A stretch of DNA of 64,000 nt from Paenibacillus abyssi (GCF_014640295.1 NZ_BMGR01000004.1:1-64000), one strand, 5' to 3'; counted from the first letter of the stretch, positions 42,424 to 52,673 are shown. Numbers and translations are program-made. Notes: generated by a model not told the origin, from the letters alone.

Positions 42424-42990
42424 TTAAAATTCAGCGTATAATTCCTTGTACTTATTATAATAGTAAACGACCTTCTGTACATAGTGCCTTGTCTCACCAA
42501 ATGGAATCTGTGACACCGTGTCAAACTCGCCATCCCATATCTTTTCGTTCAACCAGCGCGTCACGTTCCCAGGTCCCGCGTTGTAGGCGGCGATCGCTGT
42601 AATCGTATTATGATTGAATTGATGCTTCAACGAAGCGAGATACCAAGTGCCCATCTCAATGCCTACATCTGCCCTCTGGTGAACATCATCCAGCGTAACG
42701 TCGGTGAAGCCTGCGCGCTCGGTAATCCAATGCGCCGTATCCGGCATGATCTGCATGATGCCCAGCGCGCCTTTTCTGGATTCCCTGCCGGTCTGATAAT
42801 TCGTCTCGGCTTTGATGATTGCCGCCACCAGATAGGGGTCGACATCATAATTTGAGGCGCTGGCCCGGATGTCATCCCGGTAATGAATGGGGTACAACCA
42901 CTGCCCCATCCATTCGGATCTAATAAATAGCAATACCAGCAAACCAATGAAAAGGACGAGCAAAACCCTTTTTCTACGCAGTTTCTTCAT
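42424..42990 (-). CDS. Membrane-anchored lytic transglycosylase (SLT domain)
   Basis: 188 residues: one N-terminal anchor (VLLVLFIGLLVLLFI), then an SLT domain with the catalytic Glu in IIKAETNYQTG, GALGIMQIMPDTA, and AYNAGPGNVTRWL. It cleaves peptidoglycan glycan strands. It overlaps coaE by ATGA and ends the polA-mutM-ytaF-coaE run. Confidence 0.95.
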   Translation of the reverse strand: MKKLRRKRVLLVLFIGLLVLLFIRSEWMGQWLYPIHYRDDIRASASNYDVDPYLVAAIIKAETNYQTGRESRKGALGIMQIMPDTAHWITERAGFTDVTLDDVHQRADVGIEMGTWYLASLKHQFNHNTITAIAAYNAGPGNVTRWLNEKIWDGEFDTVSQIPFGETRHYVQKVVYYYNKYKELYAEF

Positions 42991-43589
42991 ATGTGTTGTG
43001 GGAATTGGTGTACAAAGGCATCAACTTGCCGCTCGGTATTTTCCAACGAACCGCTGTTATCGATGACCCAATCCGCCCTCTGCCTCTTCTCTTCGATATC
43101 CATCTGCAGCCTAACCCTGGATTCCGCCTGCTCAAGCGTCATCTCCGGATCCCGTTTCATCAACCGCTCCACCTGAACTTCTCTTGGAACGTAGACGACT
43201 AAGATTCCGGAATAAAGGCTGGCTTGTCCCGTCTCATAGAGCAGCGGAATATCCGCAATATGCAAACGCGCAGGGTCCTCCGCTTCGTATTGGTTCAATC
43301 TGCCCTGCATTCGTTCGCGGATCGCCGGATGAAGAATTGACTCCAATTCCTTCAGCTTCTCCTTGTCCGCAAAGACAATCGAGCCCAGCTCAGCTCTATT
43401 CAGCGTTCCGTCCTCGTTTAATACCGCTTGTCCAAACCGGCTCACGATGCTATCCAATGCCGGTCCGCCGGGAAGCACAACCTCCCTGGCAACCTGATCG
43501 GCATCGACAAGCACGGCGCCCCTTGCGACAAGCATCGAAGCAACCGTACTCTTTCCGCATGCGATTCCGCCGGTCAATCCGATCTTCAT
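42987..43589 (-). CDS. coaE: Dephospho-CoA kinase
   Basis: 200 residues: P-loop GLTGGIACGKST at the N-terminus, DADQVAREVV, HPAIRERM, DIPLLYETG, and the lid region VQVERLMKRDPEMTLEQAESR. It catalyses the last step of coenzyme A synthesis, phosphorylating the ribose 3'-OH. The position downstream of mutM/ytaF is conserved in Bacillales. Confidence 0.97.
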   Translation of the reverse strand: MKIGLTGGIACGKSTVASMLVARGAVLVDADQVAREVVLPGGPALDSIVSRFGQAVLNEDGTLNRAELGSIVFADKEKLKELESILHPAIRERMQGRLNQYEAEDPARLHIADIPLLYETGQASLYSGILVVYVPREVQVERLMKRDPEMTLEQAESRVRLQMDIEEKRQRADWVIDNSGSLENTERQVDAFVHQFPQHI

Positions 43590-43684
43590 TATGTCACCTC
43601 ATTCATACCATTAAGCGTAAACGGCTTGCCCCGTTATGAACGGGCAAGCATCGTTTCGCGTTAAGCAATAAAGCTAATTCGTCG

Positions 43685-44386
43685 TTATAACAGCTTGATA
43701 ATCCCCATCGCGATCAGGATCAGTCCAGGCAGCAGAGACAGAGTCCTCGCCCTGTGCGAAGAGGAGAATTGAAATCCCACCCGCATCCCAAGAAGAAGAA
43801 AGGTCCCGCTGGAAACGGCAATCAGCAGCGCAGTCAGCAGCGGCGAAAAACCGAGCAGTGCGGCGCCCAGGCCAGCACCGAACGCGTCCAGTGACAGTGC
43901 GCAGCCCAGCAATATTGCCTCCGAAGCAGAGATCGTACCCGATCGGTCAACGTCTGCCGCTTGCGGCGTCCTTAAGATCTGAATAACCAATCCGAGCCTC
44001 TTTAACTCCAAGCTAAGCAGCGTTGCGCTGTTAACCGGCAGCTCAACCGGTTCGCTGCTGTCAGAACCGCTTGCCCTTTTCCCGGCCGATGCTTCACGAC
44101 TCTTATCCGACACATGCCCTCGCAAAAACTGGGCGATCGCAAAGCCGCCGATACCGATCAGGATCGCTGCTCCCGCGATCCGGGCAACAGCAGGCGATAG
44201 ATAACCCGCAAGCAATTGACCGAACAGCATCGATACGAAAATCACAATTCCCGAGCAGCATGCAATAATCATAACCGAAGCGACAGGAATGCGAATGTGC
44301 CGCAAACCATAAGTTACTCCGACTCCAAAGCCATCCAAGCTGACAGCAAAAGCCAACAGGAATAAAGAAACGAGATGCATAAGCAC
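43685..44386 (-). CDS. ytaF: Sporulation membrane protein YtaF (MntP-like fold)
   Basis: About 233 residues, six hydrophobic segments in two repeats, each with a charged intramembrane motif (VSLDGFGVGVTYGLRHI near the start and LSLDAFGAGLGAALLGF in the second half). This is the pattern of YtaF/MntP-type membrane proteins. The GTG at 44386, 6 nt after GGAGGT, is the likely start. It lies between mutM and coaE as in B. subtilis. Confidence 0.9.
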   Translation of the reverse strand: MLMHLVSLFLLAFAVSLDGFGVGVTYGLRHIRIPVASVMIIACCSGIVIFVSMLFGQLLAGYLSPAVARIAGAAILIGIGGFAIAQFLRGHVSDKSREASAGKRASGSDSSEPVELPVNSATLLSLELKRLGLVIQILRTPQAADVDRSGTISASEAILLGCALSLDAFGAGLGAALLGFSPLLTALLIAVSSGTFLLLGMRVGFQFSSSHRARTLSLLPGLILIAMGIIKLL

Positions 44387-44494
44387 CGAAGTACCTCCCC
44401 TAAGCAGCACCTTCTCGATAGGCGCCCATGTCTGTAAACATCATATGCGGGGAGTTCGGCTCCGTGCATTGCCCTCCATACTTCGAATCTTTCC

Positions 44495-45355
44495 TTACCT
44501 TGCTATGGCTTTGTTTCTGCGTACCCGCGGCAGTGGTTGGCATGCCATGCATACGTGCGTGCCCCTGCCGCCTACGACGCTTTTCTCAATGCTGCCGCCG
44601 CAGCGGTTGCACGGTTGGTTCTGGCGTCCGTAAACGGAAAATTGATGCTGGAACATGCCCATTTCACCTTGGCCGTTCACGTATGATTTGATGGAAGATC
44701 CACCCGCTTCAACTGCTTTGCCAAGCGTGATGCGAATCGCCTCATACAGCAGTTCCCATTCCTTGGTCTTCAGGGAATCTGCGGTTCGTTCCGGGTGAAT
44801 ACCGGCCAGAAACAGCGCTTCATCCACATAGATATTTCCAAGTCCCACCACATACTCCTGATTTAGCAAAAGCGGCTTTAAGCGCGTTGTCTTCTTTGCC
44901 AATAATTTGCGCAGAACGGCCGCTGTGAATTCATCGGATAACGGTTCAATGCCCAGTTTGTTAAGCGGAGGCTTCAGCAGCTCGTCCCCCGGTTCAAACA
45001 AATGCATCGTTCCAAATTGCCTAACATCCTTATACCGAAGCTCCGTCCCGTCATCAAAATGAAAAATGACATGCGTGTGCTTCTCAACAGGCTCTTCCTG
45101 TTTATATACGCCATAACGGCCTTCCATTCGCAGATGAGACACCATCACCAGCCCGTCCATCAGGACGCGAAGAAATTTGCCGCGTCTTTCAACAGTTTGG
45201 ATCGTTCTTCCTTCCAGCGCTGCGGCAAACAACTCCGGTTCTTCGGGGCGTTGAATAATCCGCGGCAAATGAACAGTTACGCTCTGAATCCTCTTGCCGG
45301 CGACAAGCTCGTTCAATGTTCGGCGTACAGTTTCTACTTCCGGCAATTCCGGCAT
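44495..45355 (-). CDS. mutM: Formamidopyrimidine-DNA glycosylase
   Basis: 286 residues beginning PELPEVETVRR after the Met, which provides the catalytic Pro and Glu. It contains HLRMEGRYGVY, the H2TH region and a C-terminal zinc finger CNRCGGSIEKSVVGGRGTHVC. It removes 8-oxoguanine and other oxidised purines. It follows polA by 38 nt. It is slightly longer than usual because of a basic C-terminal tail after the zinc finger. Confidence 0.97.
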   Translation of the reverse strand: MPELPEVETVRRTLNELVAGKRIQSVTVHLPRIIQRPEEPELFAAALEGRTIQTVERRGKFLRVLMDGLVMVSHLRMEGRYGVYKQEEPVEKHTHVIFHFDDGTELRYKDVRQFGTMHLFEPGDELLKPPLNKLGIEPLSDEFTAAVLRKLLAKKTTRLKPLLLNQEYVVGLGNIYVDEALFLAGIHPERTADSLKTKEWELLYEAIRITLGKAVEAGGSSIKSYVNGQGEMGMFQHQFSVYGRQNQPCNRCGGSIEKSVVGGRGTHVCMACQPLPRVRRNKAIAR

Positions 45356-45393
45356 ATTTAATCACCTCATCATCCATTATACCTGATTAGAGG

Positions 45394-48048
45394 CTACTTC
45401 GTCTCATACCAATTGACGCCGTAATTGACATCGGCTTTTAATGGAACGTCCAGCTCGATCGCGCTTTCCATAACGTCCGGAACAAGCTTTTTCATCGTCT
45501 CCAGCTCCTCCTCAGGCACCTCGAATACCAATTCGTCATGCACCTGAAGCAGCATCCGGCTTTGCAAACCGCGTTCGCGCAGCTGCTCGTCCATTTTGAC
45601 CATTGCCAGCTTGATAATATCCGCAGCAGTGCCTTGGATCGGCGTATTCATTGCCGTCCGTTCCGCGAAGGAGCGCAGATTGAAATTGGATGCTTTGATT
45701 TCCGGCAGATAACGCCTGCGTTCCAATAAAGTAGTCACATACCCGTCTTCGCGTGCCTGCAGGACAATGTCATCCATATATTTGCGCACGCCCTGGAATG
45801 CGGCAAAGTACTGCTCAATAAACTGTCCCGCTTCCTTACGCGTAATATTCAAATTTTGCGACAAACCAAAATCGCTGATTCCATATACAATGCCGAAGTT
45901 GACCGCCTTGGCTTGGCGACGCATGTTTGAATCCACTTGATCGGCAGCAACGCCAAATACATCCATTGCCGTTTTTGTATGGATATCCAGATCGTGGATG
46001 AACGCATCCTTCAAGCCTTCATCGCCTGAGATATGCGCCAGCACCCTCAGCTCGATCTGCGAGTAGTCCGCCGCAAGAATATACCAGCCCTCATTCGAAG
46101 GAACAAATGCTTTCCGGATCTTTCTTCCTTCCTCAAGGCGGATCGGAATATTCTGGAGGTTCGGAAACTGGCTGCTCAACCGGCCTGTAGCGGCAATGGT
46201 CTGCCGGTAATACGTATGCACTTTCCCGGTTTCCTTACGAATCTCCTTAAGCAGTCCTTCGACATAAGTCGATTGCAGCTTGGTCAGCTGGCGGTAATGA
46301 AGGATCGAAGGGATGATCTCATGATACGGCTCCAGCTTATCCAGCACGTCGGCATCGGTGGAGTAACCGGTTTTTGTCTTTTTGATAACCGGCAAGCCCA
46401 GCTTATCGAACAAGACCTCTCCCAGCTGCTTCGGAGAACTAATATTGAATTCCATCCCCGCGTGTTTATAAACCTCATTCATGGAGGCTGTAATTTTGCT
46501 CTCAATTTCTTGGCCTAGCTGCTTCAATGTATCGGATTGCACGGTAATCCCCTGCTTCTCCATGCCTGCGAGGATTGTTGATAACGGAAGCTCCAATTCA
46601 TAGAAAAGCTTATGCATGCCGCTCTTCTCAAGCTCCTCCTGCTGCAGCGGAACCAACTTGCGGATGGCATCCGCTTTGCGGGCCAAATGGCGATGCAGAA
46701 TCTCGCTGTCCGGCACCTTAAACTTTGCGCCTTTGCCATAGACCTCTTCATCGGCCTGTACAGCGCCGATTCCGTAACGATGGGTTAAGCCGCTTAGCGT
46801 TTGACTGGTGTCCGTAGGATCCAGCAAATAGGCCGCCAAATGGACATCAAAGGCCGTCCCGCTAAGCTCGATCCCTCTCCAGGAAAGTGCCAGCGCTGCC
46901 TTGTGCATATCGTACCCGTATTTTTCCTTCGTATCGTCCTGCAGCCATTCCAGAATGCGAACCGCCTCACTGCTTGATATAAGCTCTGCAGGCACGACGT
47001 ATATCGTCTCTTCGGATGCGAAGGCAATGCCTAACAATTCAGCGTGATGCGGATTTTCACCAACGGCTTCGACGTAAATACTCTTCACTTGATCCAGCTT
47101 AGCTTCCAGATCACCGAGCTTGTCTTTGTCCACCGAAACCACTTGCAGCTCTGCGGCCTCACTTGCTCCCTCTTGGGCCGGGCCTCCGGACGGAAGATCA
47201 AGCCGTTCCATAAGCGACTTGAACTCCAGCTTGCGAAACGCTTCGGACAGCTGCCCTTTATCGTATCCTTCATACACGATCTCTTCGATGCCCTGCTCAA
47301 GCGGAACTTCTCTATATATGGTTGCCAGCTTCTTACTCATGATAGCATCTTCCTGGTGCTGCTCAACCTTCTCCTTCATCTTTCCTTTTAAGCTGTCGAT
47401 GTTGGCCAGCACATCTTCAACGCTTCCGAATTCATGCAGCATCTTCAGCGCGGTTTTCTCACCTACACCTGGAATGCCCGGAATATTATCTGATGAATCG
47501 CCCATCAGGCCCTTCAGATCGATGATTTGCGCAGGCGACAGCCCGTATTTTTCTCCTATTGCCTCAGGCGTATAAAGTTCCACCTCACTGACACCTTTAC
47601 GCGTCAATGCAATCGTCACTTTATCCGATGCCAGCTGCAGCATATCCTTATCCCCGCTCACCACGAGCGCTTCCACGCCGGCTTCGTCCGCCATCCGTGT
47701 CAAGGTGCCTATAATATCATCCGCTTCAAAACCCGACAGTTCAAACTGTGCAATGCCGAATGCCTGCAGCAGCTCCTTGATCAGCGGAAATTGCTCCGAC
47801 AGCTCTGGCGGCGTCTTCTGCCTTCCGCCTTTGTAATCACCGTAGCCTTCATGTCGGAAGGTGACCTTTCCCGCGTCGAAAGCGACCAGCATATGTGTCG
47901 GCTTTTCTTCTTCCAACAGCTTCAGAAGCATGGTCGTAAATCCATAAACTGCATTCGTATGTAATCCGGCCGAATTCGTCAGCGGCGGCATGGCATAAAA
48001 AGCCCGATTGGCGATACTGTTGCCGTCAATTAATATCCATTTGTCCAT
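45394..48048 (-). CDS. polA: DNA polymerase I
   Basis: 884 residues: N-terminal 5'-3' exonuclease (ILIDGNSIANRAFYAMPPL, GLMGDSSDNIPGIPGVGEKTA), a central 3'-5' exonuclease-like domain that appears to lack the full DEDD set, as in other bacilli, and the C-terminal polymerase (LAADYSQIELRVLAHIS, RRQAKAVNFGIVYGIS, LLQVHDELVFEVPEEE). It works in repair and Okazaki-fragment processing. Confidence 0.98.
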   Translation of the reverse strand: MDKWILIDGNSIANRAFYAMPPLTNSAGLHTNAVYGFTTMLLKLLEEEKPTHMLVAFDAGKVTFRHEGYGDYKGGRQKTPPELSEQFPLIKELLQAFGIAQFELSGFEADDIIGTLTRMADEAGVEALVVSGDKDMLQLASDKVTIALTRKGVSEVELYTPEAIGEKYGLSPAQIIDLKGLMGDSSDNIPGIPGVGEKTALKMLHEFGSVEDVLANIDSLKGKMKEKVEQHQEDAIMSKKLATIYREVPLEQGIEEIVYEGYDKGQLSEAFRKLEFKSLMERLDLPSGGPAQEGASEAAELQVVSVDKDKLGDLEAKLDQVKSIYVEAVGENPHHAELLGIAFASEETIYVVPAELISSSEAVRILEWLQDDTKEKYGYDMHKAALALSWRGIELSGTAFDVHLAAYLLDPTDTSQTLSGLTHRYGIGAVQADEEVYGKGAKFKVPDSEILHRHLARKADAIRKLVPLQQEELEKSGMHKLFYELELPLSTILAGMEKQGITVQSDTLKQLGQEIESKITASMNEVYKHAGMEFNISSPKQLGEVLFDKLGLPVIKKTKTGYSTDADVLDKLEPYHEIIPSILHYRQLTKLQSTYVEGLLKEIRKETGKVHTYYRQTIAATGRLSSQFPNLQNIPIRLEEGRKIRKAFVPSNEGWYILAADYSQIELRVLAHISGDEGLKDAFIHDLDIHTKTAMDVFGVAADQVDSNMRRQAKAVNFGIVYGISDFGLSQNLNITRKEAGQFIEQYFAAFQGVRKYMDDIVLQAREDGYVTTLLERRRYLPEIKASNFNLRSFAERTAMNTPIQGTAADIIKLAMVKMDEQLRERGLQSRMLLQVHDELVFEVPEEELETMKKLVPDVMESAIELDVPLKADVNYGVNWYETK

Positions 48049-48125
48049 TACGACACCTCACCCTTTAACATGTCTACCGACTATCATAGCATAAACAAGC
48101 CCAACGGGGTAAATCGCTCCAGCGC

Positions 48126-48156
48126 AAAATAAAAGGCCATCTTCATCGATGGCCTC
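48126..48156 (-). terminator. Terminator of the 58-residue gene
   Basis: AGGCCATC / GATGGCCT stem with a TTTTATTTTG tail on the minus strand, 8 nt after the stop. Confidence 0.8.
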
Positions 48157-48162
48157 AACTGA

Positions 48163-48339
48163 TTAAGTTGTTCGTTTTGTCCCTGCATGACCTGCAAACA
48201 TATCCCTCAACCGCTGCTTGATGCGAAGAATCCTCGTGTGATGATGCTGAATGTCCTCAAGAAGCTCCTGCTTGGTCTGTTCCCTGGATTGCTCCCAAAG
48301 ATCCATCGCTTGTCTTCTGTACTCCGATTCAAAGATCAT
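48163..48339 (-). CDS. Small highly charged protein of unknown function
   Basis: 58 residues (MIFESEYRRQAMDLWEQ..., ending AGHAGTKRTT), predicted to be almost entirely helical and rich in Glu, Gln, His and Arg. There is a strong GGGAGGA site 7 nt before the ATG and its own terminator. Short enough to be missed by common ORF cut-offs. It lies between polA and phoU. I recognise no family. Confidence 0.7.
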   Translation of the reverse strand: MIFESEYRRQAMDLWEQSREQTKQELLEDIQHHHTRILRIKQRLRDMFAGHAGTKRTT

Positions 48340-48492
48340 CTTGATTCCTCCCGCCGTTTGACTTCATTTTGCAAACGCTTTCGGTTGCTTTTAGTATACA
48401 AAATATTCTGACATTTTGTCAAATCAGTCCTGCTCGATTCCTTTTGCCTTCATGACCAAACGATGTCACCAGCATCAATTTGTCTCCATGCC

Positions 48493-48525
48493 AAAAAAAA
48501 GGTGCCCGCTTCCGCGGACACCTTT
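48493..48525 (-). terminator. Terminator of the pst-phoU operon
   Basis: AAGGTGTCCGC / GCGGGCACCTT stem followed by eight T on the minus strand, just after phoU. Confidence 0.9.
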
Positions 48526-48531
48526 CACCAC

Positions 48532-49191
48532 CTATTGATTTAAGTCAGGACGCTTACCCGTAACCAGATACACAACGTTCTCACCGATATTGGTCGCATG
48601 ATCGGCAATCCGCTCAATGTACCGTCCGACGAAACAGAGAAACGACGCTTGGGAAATCGTCGTCGGCTTCTCCGCCATCAGATTGAATAGCTCGGATAGA
48701 ATTTGACTGTACAGCGCATCGACTTGGTCATCATCCTTGCCTACCTTGTAGGCCAGATCCACATTTTCTTGGATAAACGATTGGATCGATTCATAAATCA
48801 TCGTCTGTGTAATTTCAGCCATACGCGGCAGGTCGATAAGCGGCTTGATCAGCTTTTGGCCATCCAGGCGAACCACGGCTTTAGCGATATCAACGGAAAG
48901 GTCACCCATCCGCTCCAGATCGCTTGCGATTCTGAATGCCGAGAGGATGCGACGCAGGTCCTTCGCCACCGGCTGCTGCGTAGCGATCAGCTTGGAGCCG
49001 ATTTCGGTAATTTTCTCTTCGATTGCATTGAGCTCGGCATCTTCTTTAATAATGATCTTTGCTTTGTCTACATCGCCATTTTGCAGCGCGTTCATCGATT
49101 CACTGAGTGCCTTTTCCACACGGCCGCCCATGTCCACAAGCAAATCATGCATACCTTGGAGTCCTTGATCGAATTCTTTACGTATCGTCAT
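48532..49191 (-). CDS. phoU: Phosphate signalling protein PhoU
   Basis: 219 residues, all-helical, with the two PhoU repeats (LRRILSAFRIASDLERMGDLSVDIAK and FLCFVGRYIERIADHATNIGENVVY) that hold the metal-binding E/D-x3-D signatures. It restrains Pho signalling when phosphate is plentiful by contacting the Pst transporter. It is the last gene of the pst operon, 72 nt after the second pstB. Confidence 0.97.
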   Translation of the reverse strand: MTIRKEFDQGLQGMHDLLVDMGGRVEKALSESMNALQNGDVDKAKIIIKEDAELNAIEEKITEIGSKLIATQQPVAKDLRRILSAFRIASDLERMGDLSVDIAKAVVRLDGQKLIKPLIDLPRMAEITQTMIYESIQSFIQENVDLAYKVGKDDDQVDALYSQILSELFNLMAEKPTTISQASFLCFVGRYIERIADHATNIGENVVYLVTGKRPDLNQ

Positions 49192-49263
49192 CTTAATAGT
49201 TCCTCCTATATATTAGCGATTCATAGCAGCTATACAATTGGCATTCGCAAATCTGGCGATCAA

Positions 49264-50019
49264 TTATCCGAAGCGTCCGCTAATGTAATCTTCCGTACGA
49301 CGATCGCTTGGATTCGAGAAGAGTGTCTCCGTGTCCGTAGATTCGACTACTTCTCCGTTTAAGAAAAATACTGTCTGATTCGATACCCGTGCGGCTTGGT
49401 GCATGTTGTGCGTAACCATGACAATGGTGTATTGGCTTTTCAGTTCCTGGACCAGCTCTTCGATCTTCAGTGTAGAGATCGGGTCCAGCGCCGATGTCGA
49501 CTCGTCCATCAGCAGCACGTCCGGATTAACCGCAAGCGCGCGGGCAATGCATAGTCGCTGCTGCTGGCCGCCGGACATACTGAGCGCGGAACGCTTCAGG
49601 TAGTCTTTTACTTCATCCCATAATGCCGCGGAACGTAAGCTCGACTCTACGATTTCATCCAGCTTTTTTTTATTGGTCATGCCATGCAGTCTTGGGCCGT
49701 AAGCCACATTGTCATAGATCGATTTGGGAAACGGATTCGGCTGTTGGAACACCATCCCGACATTTTTGCGGAGCGACTCTACCTCCACCTCGGATGAATA
49801 AATATCTTTACCCGAAATTTTAATGGAGCCTTCAATCCGCGTGCCGGGAATCATGTCGTTCATTCGGTTTAATGTACGCAAAAGCGTAGATTTCCCGCAG
49901 CCGGACGGCCCGATAAAAGCGGTAATTGCTTTCTCGGGGATAGTTAAAGATACGTTCTTTAACGCTTGAAAAGCACCATAATATAAGTTTAATTTGTCAA
50001 TCTCGATAAGCGCCTGCAT
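49264..50019 (-). CDS. pstB: Phosphate ABC transporter ATPase PstB (copy 2)
   Basis: 251 residues: [24 protein letters not shown] (as [10 protein letters not shown]), [15 protein letters not shown] and [11 protein letters not shown]. Note DEST at the Walker B, where copy 1 has DEPA. Two adjacent pstB genes are usual in bacilli. It couples ATP hydrolysis to phosphate import through PstCA. Confidence 0.95.
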   Translation of the reverse strand: MQALIEIDKLNLYYGAFQALKNVSLTIPEKAITAFIGPSGCGKSTLLRTLNRMNDMIPGTRIEGSIKISGKDIYSSEVEVESLRKNVGMVFQQPNPFPKSIYDNVAYGPRLHGMTNKKKLDEIVESSLRSAALWDEVKDYLKRSALSMSGGQQQRLCIARALAVNPDVLLMDESTSALDPISTLKIEELVQELKSQYTIVMVTHNMHQAARVSNQTVFFLNGEVVESTDTETLFSNPSDRRTEDYISGRFG

Positions 50020-50036
50020 CAGTCTTGCTCCTTCCC

Positions 50037-50795
50037 TTAACCGAAGCGTCCGGAAATATAATCGCTGGTTTGCTTTTTCTGAGGATCGGTAAACATCTTG
50101 TCAGTGCTGTCGTATTCCACCAGATCGCCCATCAGGAAGAATGCCGTTTTTTCCGAAATCCGCGCAGCTTGCTGCATGTTATGCGTCACGATAATAATAC
50201 AGTACTCCTGTTTGAGTTCTGTAATCAACTCCTCAATCTTAGCTGTGGAGACCGGATCAAGTGCAGAAGCCGGCTCATCCATAAGAATGATGCTTGGTTT
50301 AACCGCGATCGAACGGGCGATGCATAGACGCTGCTGCTGGCCGCCTGATAATGCGAGTGCCGAGGTATGCAGCCGATCCTTCGTTTCATTCCACAGCGCC
50401 GCTTTTTTCAATGATTCTTCCACAATTTCATCAAGCTTTTTCTTGTTTTTGATGCCATGATAACGAGGCCCGAAGGCGATATTCTCATAGATCGATTTGT
50501 GGAACGGATTAGGCCGCTGCCATACCATGCCGATTTTTTGGCGTAAGGATACAACATCGGTCTTCGGGCTATTTATATTTTCGTCACCGATCCATATTTC
50601 TCCTGTTACTTTTGCCCCTGGAATCGTATCATTCATTCGGTTCAAGCTTCGTAAAAAAGTAGATTTCCCGCAGCCGGAAGGTCCGATCAAAGCCGTCACC
50701 TGCTTGGATGCGAAATCTAGCGATACATTTTTAACAGCCGGTTTATCATTGTAAGACACGTATAAGTTTTTGGCAGATAATCCGATTTCGTGCAT
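50037..50795 (-). CDS. pstB: Phosphate ABC transporter ATPase PstB (copy 1)
   Basis: 252 residues, clearly homologous to the next gene throughout: [49 protein letters not shown]. It lies 15 nt after pstA and 17 nt before the second copy. Divergence between the copies suggests that they are not a recent duplication. Confidence 0.95.
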   Translation of the reverse strand: MHEIGLSAKNLYVSYNDKPAVKNVSLDFASKQVTALIGPSGCGKSTFLRSLNRMNDTIPGAKVTGEIWIGDENINSPKTDVVSLRQKIGMVWQRPNPFHKSIYENIAFGPRYHGIKNKKKLDEIVEESLKKAALWNETKDRLHTSALALSGGQQQRLCIARSIAVKPSIILMDEPASALDPVSTAKIEELITELKQEYCIIIVTHNMQQAARISEKTAFFLMGDLVEYDSTDKMFTDPQKKQTSDYISGRFG

Positions 50796-50810
50796 GCGAT
50801 GAACCCCTTC

Positions 50811-51701
50811 CTATTTGCTTGCGGTAAACTTGCGGTGGATTAAGCGTCCGAGCCATCTAGCCACAAGATTGAATAGTAATACCGTAATGATCAGAACCGC
50901 TGATGCGCCGGCAGCGATCTCAGCTGCATCAGGAGCCAGACCCTCCGAGTTGATTTTCCAGATATGAACCGCCAACGTTTCCGCAGGACGGAAAGGATTA
51001 AGCGGCGAGAACGGGCTGAGCGGATTCCAATCGGAAAAGTCCAATCTTGGCGAGCTCATTCCCGCTGTGAACAGCAGCGCAGCCGCTTCGCCGAATACAC
51101 GTCCCGAAGCAAGGATCGTACCGGTAAGAATGACCGGAATCGCGATTGGCATCATAATCGATGTGATCGTCTTCCATTTGGACAGGCCAAGCGCCAGGCC
51201 CGCTTCTTTTTGTTCTCTTGGCACGCTTTTCAATCCCTGCTCCGTAATCCTCACCATCAGAGGCAGGTTGAATACCGTTAAAGCCAATGCACCGGCAAAT
51301 AGAGAGAATCCAAGACCGAACATATTTACAAGAACCAATAGACCGAACAGGCCCACGACGATAGACGGGAAGGAAGACAATACCTCCACCAGCAAGCGGA
51401 TAAAATCCGTCACGCGGCCCGGCTTCGCATATTCACTCATATAAATACCCGCACCCAAGCCTAGCGGCACGGTAATAATCATCGTCAGGAACAGCAGGAA
51501 CAACGAGTTAAACAGCTGCGGACCGATCCCGCCGCCCTCGCTGATCGTTTCCGGTGGAGAAGTAAGGAAATCCACGCTAACATGTCCGAGGCCCCGCACA
51601 AGAATATAACCGAGTAAGCCGGCCAGCAGAATAACAATGAATGCCGCAACCGAAATGATGACAGCTGTTGCAATTTTGTCTACCGTTTTCGCTTTCATCA
51701 T
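50811..51701 (-). CDS. pstA: Phosphate ABC transporter permease PstA
   Basis: 296 residues, six hydrophobic segments, and the permease motif EAGLALGLSKWKTITSIMMP. The PstA-typical external segment FNSLFLLFLTMIITVPLG follows the first helix. The start is one of two adjacent ATGs (51701 or 51698) overlapping the pstC stop; the longer open frame to 51782 lies inside pstC. Confidence 0.95.
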   Translation of the reverse strand: MMKAKTVDKIATAVIISVAAFIVILLAGLLGYILVRGLGHVSVDFLTSPPETISEGGGIGPQLFNSLFLLFLTMIITVPLGLGAGIYMSEYAKPGRVTDFIRLLVEVLSSFPSIVVGLFGLLVLVNMFGLGFSLFAGALALTVFNLPLMVRITEQGLKSVPREQKEAGLALGLSKWKTITSIMMPIAIPVILTGTILASGRVFGEAAALLFTAGMSSPRLDFSDWNPLSPFSPLNPFRPAETLAVHIWKINSEGLAPDAAEIAAGASAVLIITVLLFNLVARWLGRLIHRKFTASK

Positions 51702-52597
51702 ATCTTCGATCTCCTCTCCAGCCAGCGCACGATAAATACGAACACAAACGTCATCGTCATTAATATAAGTGCAAGCGACCAAAGCGCATTGTTATGCGTT
51801 GATCCCATAACCGTGTTACCCATACTAAGCGTTATGGCGCTGGTAAGCGTAGACGTTGACTCAAAGAGAGAACCGGGAATATGAGGAGCGTTACCGATTA
51901 CCATCTGGACCGCGAGCGCTTCGCCGAACGCCCGGGCAATGCCGAGCACGACACCAGTCATCAATGCAGGAAGCATCGTTGGAAGAACGATGCGATATAT
52001 GGTTTGCCAACGGGTGGAGCCAAGCGCATAAGACCCTTCTTTAAGGCCTGACGGCAGCGAGGCGAGCGCATCCGTTGCGATTGTCGTAATTGTAGGAAGA
52101 ATCATTACAGATAGAACAAGTGCCCCTGCAGCAATACCGATGCCTTGGCCAGGGAATATATCCCGAAATAACGGAACAATGACACTCAAACCTACGAAGC
52201 CGTAGACTACCGATGGAATGCCGGCTAGCAATTCAATGACCGGCTGCAAATATTTACGCCCGAACTTCGGCGCAATCTCAATCATGAAGACTGCTGCACA
52301 GAATGCAAGCGGCGCTGCAATGACGGCAGCTAGAATGGATGTGCTGAAGGAACCGAAAATAAATGGAAGCGCGCCGAAAAGCGGCGGATCGCCGCCGGGA
52401 TTCCATTTTATGCCCGTTAATAAATCAATGACGTTTACTTTGTCTTTAAAAAAGGTGGTTAAACCTTTTGACGCGACAAAATAGACCATTGAAAAAATGG
52501 TCACGACTAAGAAAAGGATACAAAGCGCCGTATATACTTTCCCTACCCATTCTTCCACTAAATGTGGCTTTGATTCATGCTGCTTCGACTGAGCCAT
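51698..52597 (-). CDS. pstC: Phosphate ABC transporter permease PstC
   Basis: 299 residues, six hydrophobic segments, GNPGGDPPLFGALPFIFGS-type external loop and the coupling motif EGSYALGSTRWQTIYRIVLP. It forms the channel with PstA. It follows pstS after a 76-nt gap that contains a hairpin. Confidence 0.95.
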   Translation of the reverse strand: MAQSKQHESKPHLVEEWVGKVYTALCILFLVVTIFSMVYFVASKGLTTFFKDKVNVIDLLTGIKWNPGGDPPLFGALPFIFGSFSTSILAAVIAAPLAFCAAVFMIEIAPKFGRKYLQPVIELLAGIPSVVYGFVGLSVIVPLFRDIFPGQGIGIAAGALVLSVMILPTITTIATDALASLPSGLKEGSYALGSTRWQTIYRIVLPTMLPALMTGVVLGIARAFGEALAVQMVIGNAPHIPGSLFESTSTLTSAITLSMGNTVMGSTHNNALWSLALILMTMTFVFVFIVRWLERRSKI

Positions 52598-52622
52598 AGA
52601 CCTCTCCCTTTTTTAACAGCCA

Positions 52623-52650
52623 GAAGAGGCAGATGAATCCTGCCTCTTTT
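52623..52650 (-). other. Intercistronic hairpin between pstS and pstC
   Basis: AGAGGCA / TGCCTCT stem without a minus-strand T-run. A hairpin here often stabilises or partly terminates pstS mRNA so that the binding protein is made in excess. Confidence 0.55.
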
Positions 52651-52673
52651 TGGCCCATGATAAGAACCGTATA

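Noticed and set aside
43624-43652. GCTTGCCC / GGGCAAGC hairpin as a terminator between ytaF and coaE
   Set aside because: No T-run on the minus strand and the surrounding genes are a conserved operon; its role is unclear, so it is not listed.
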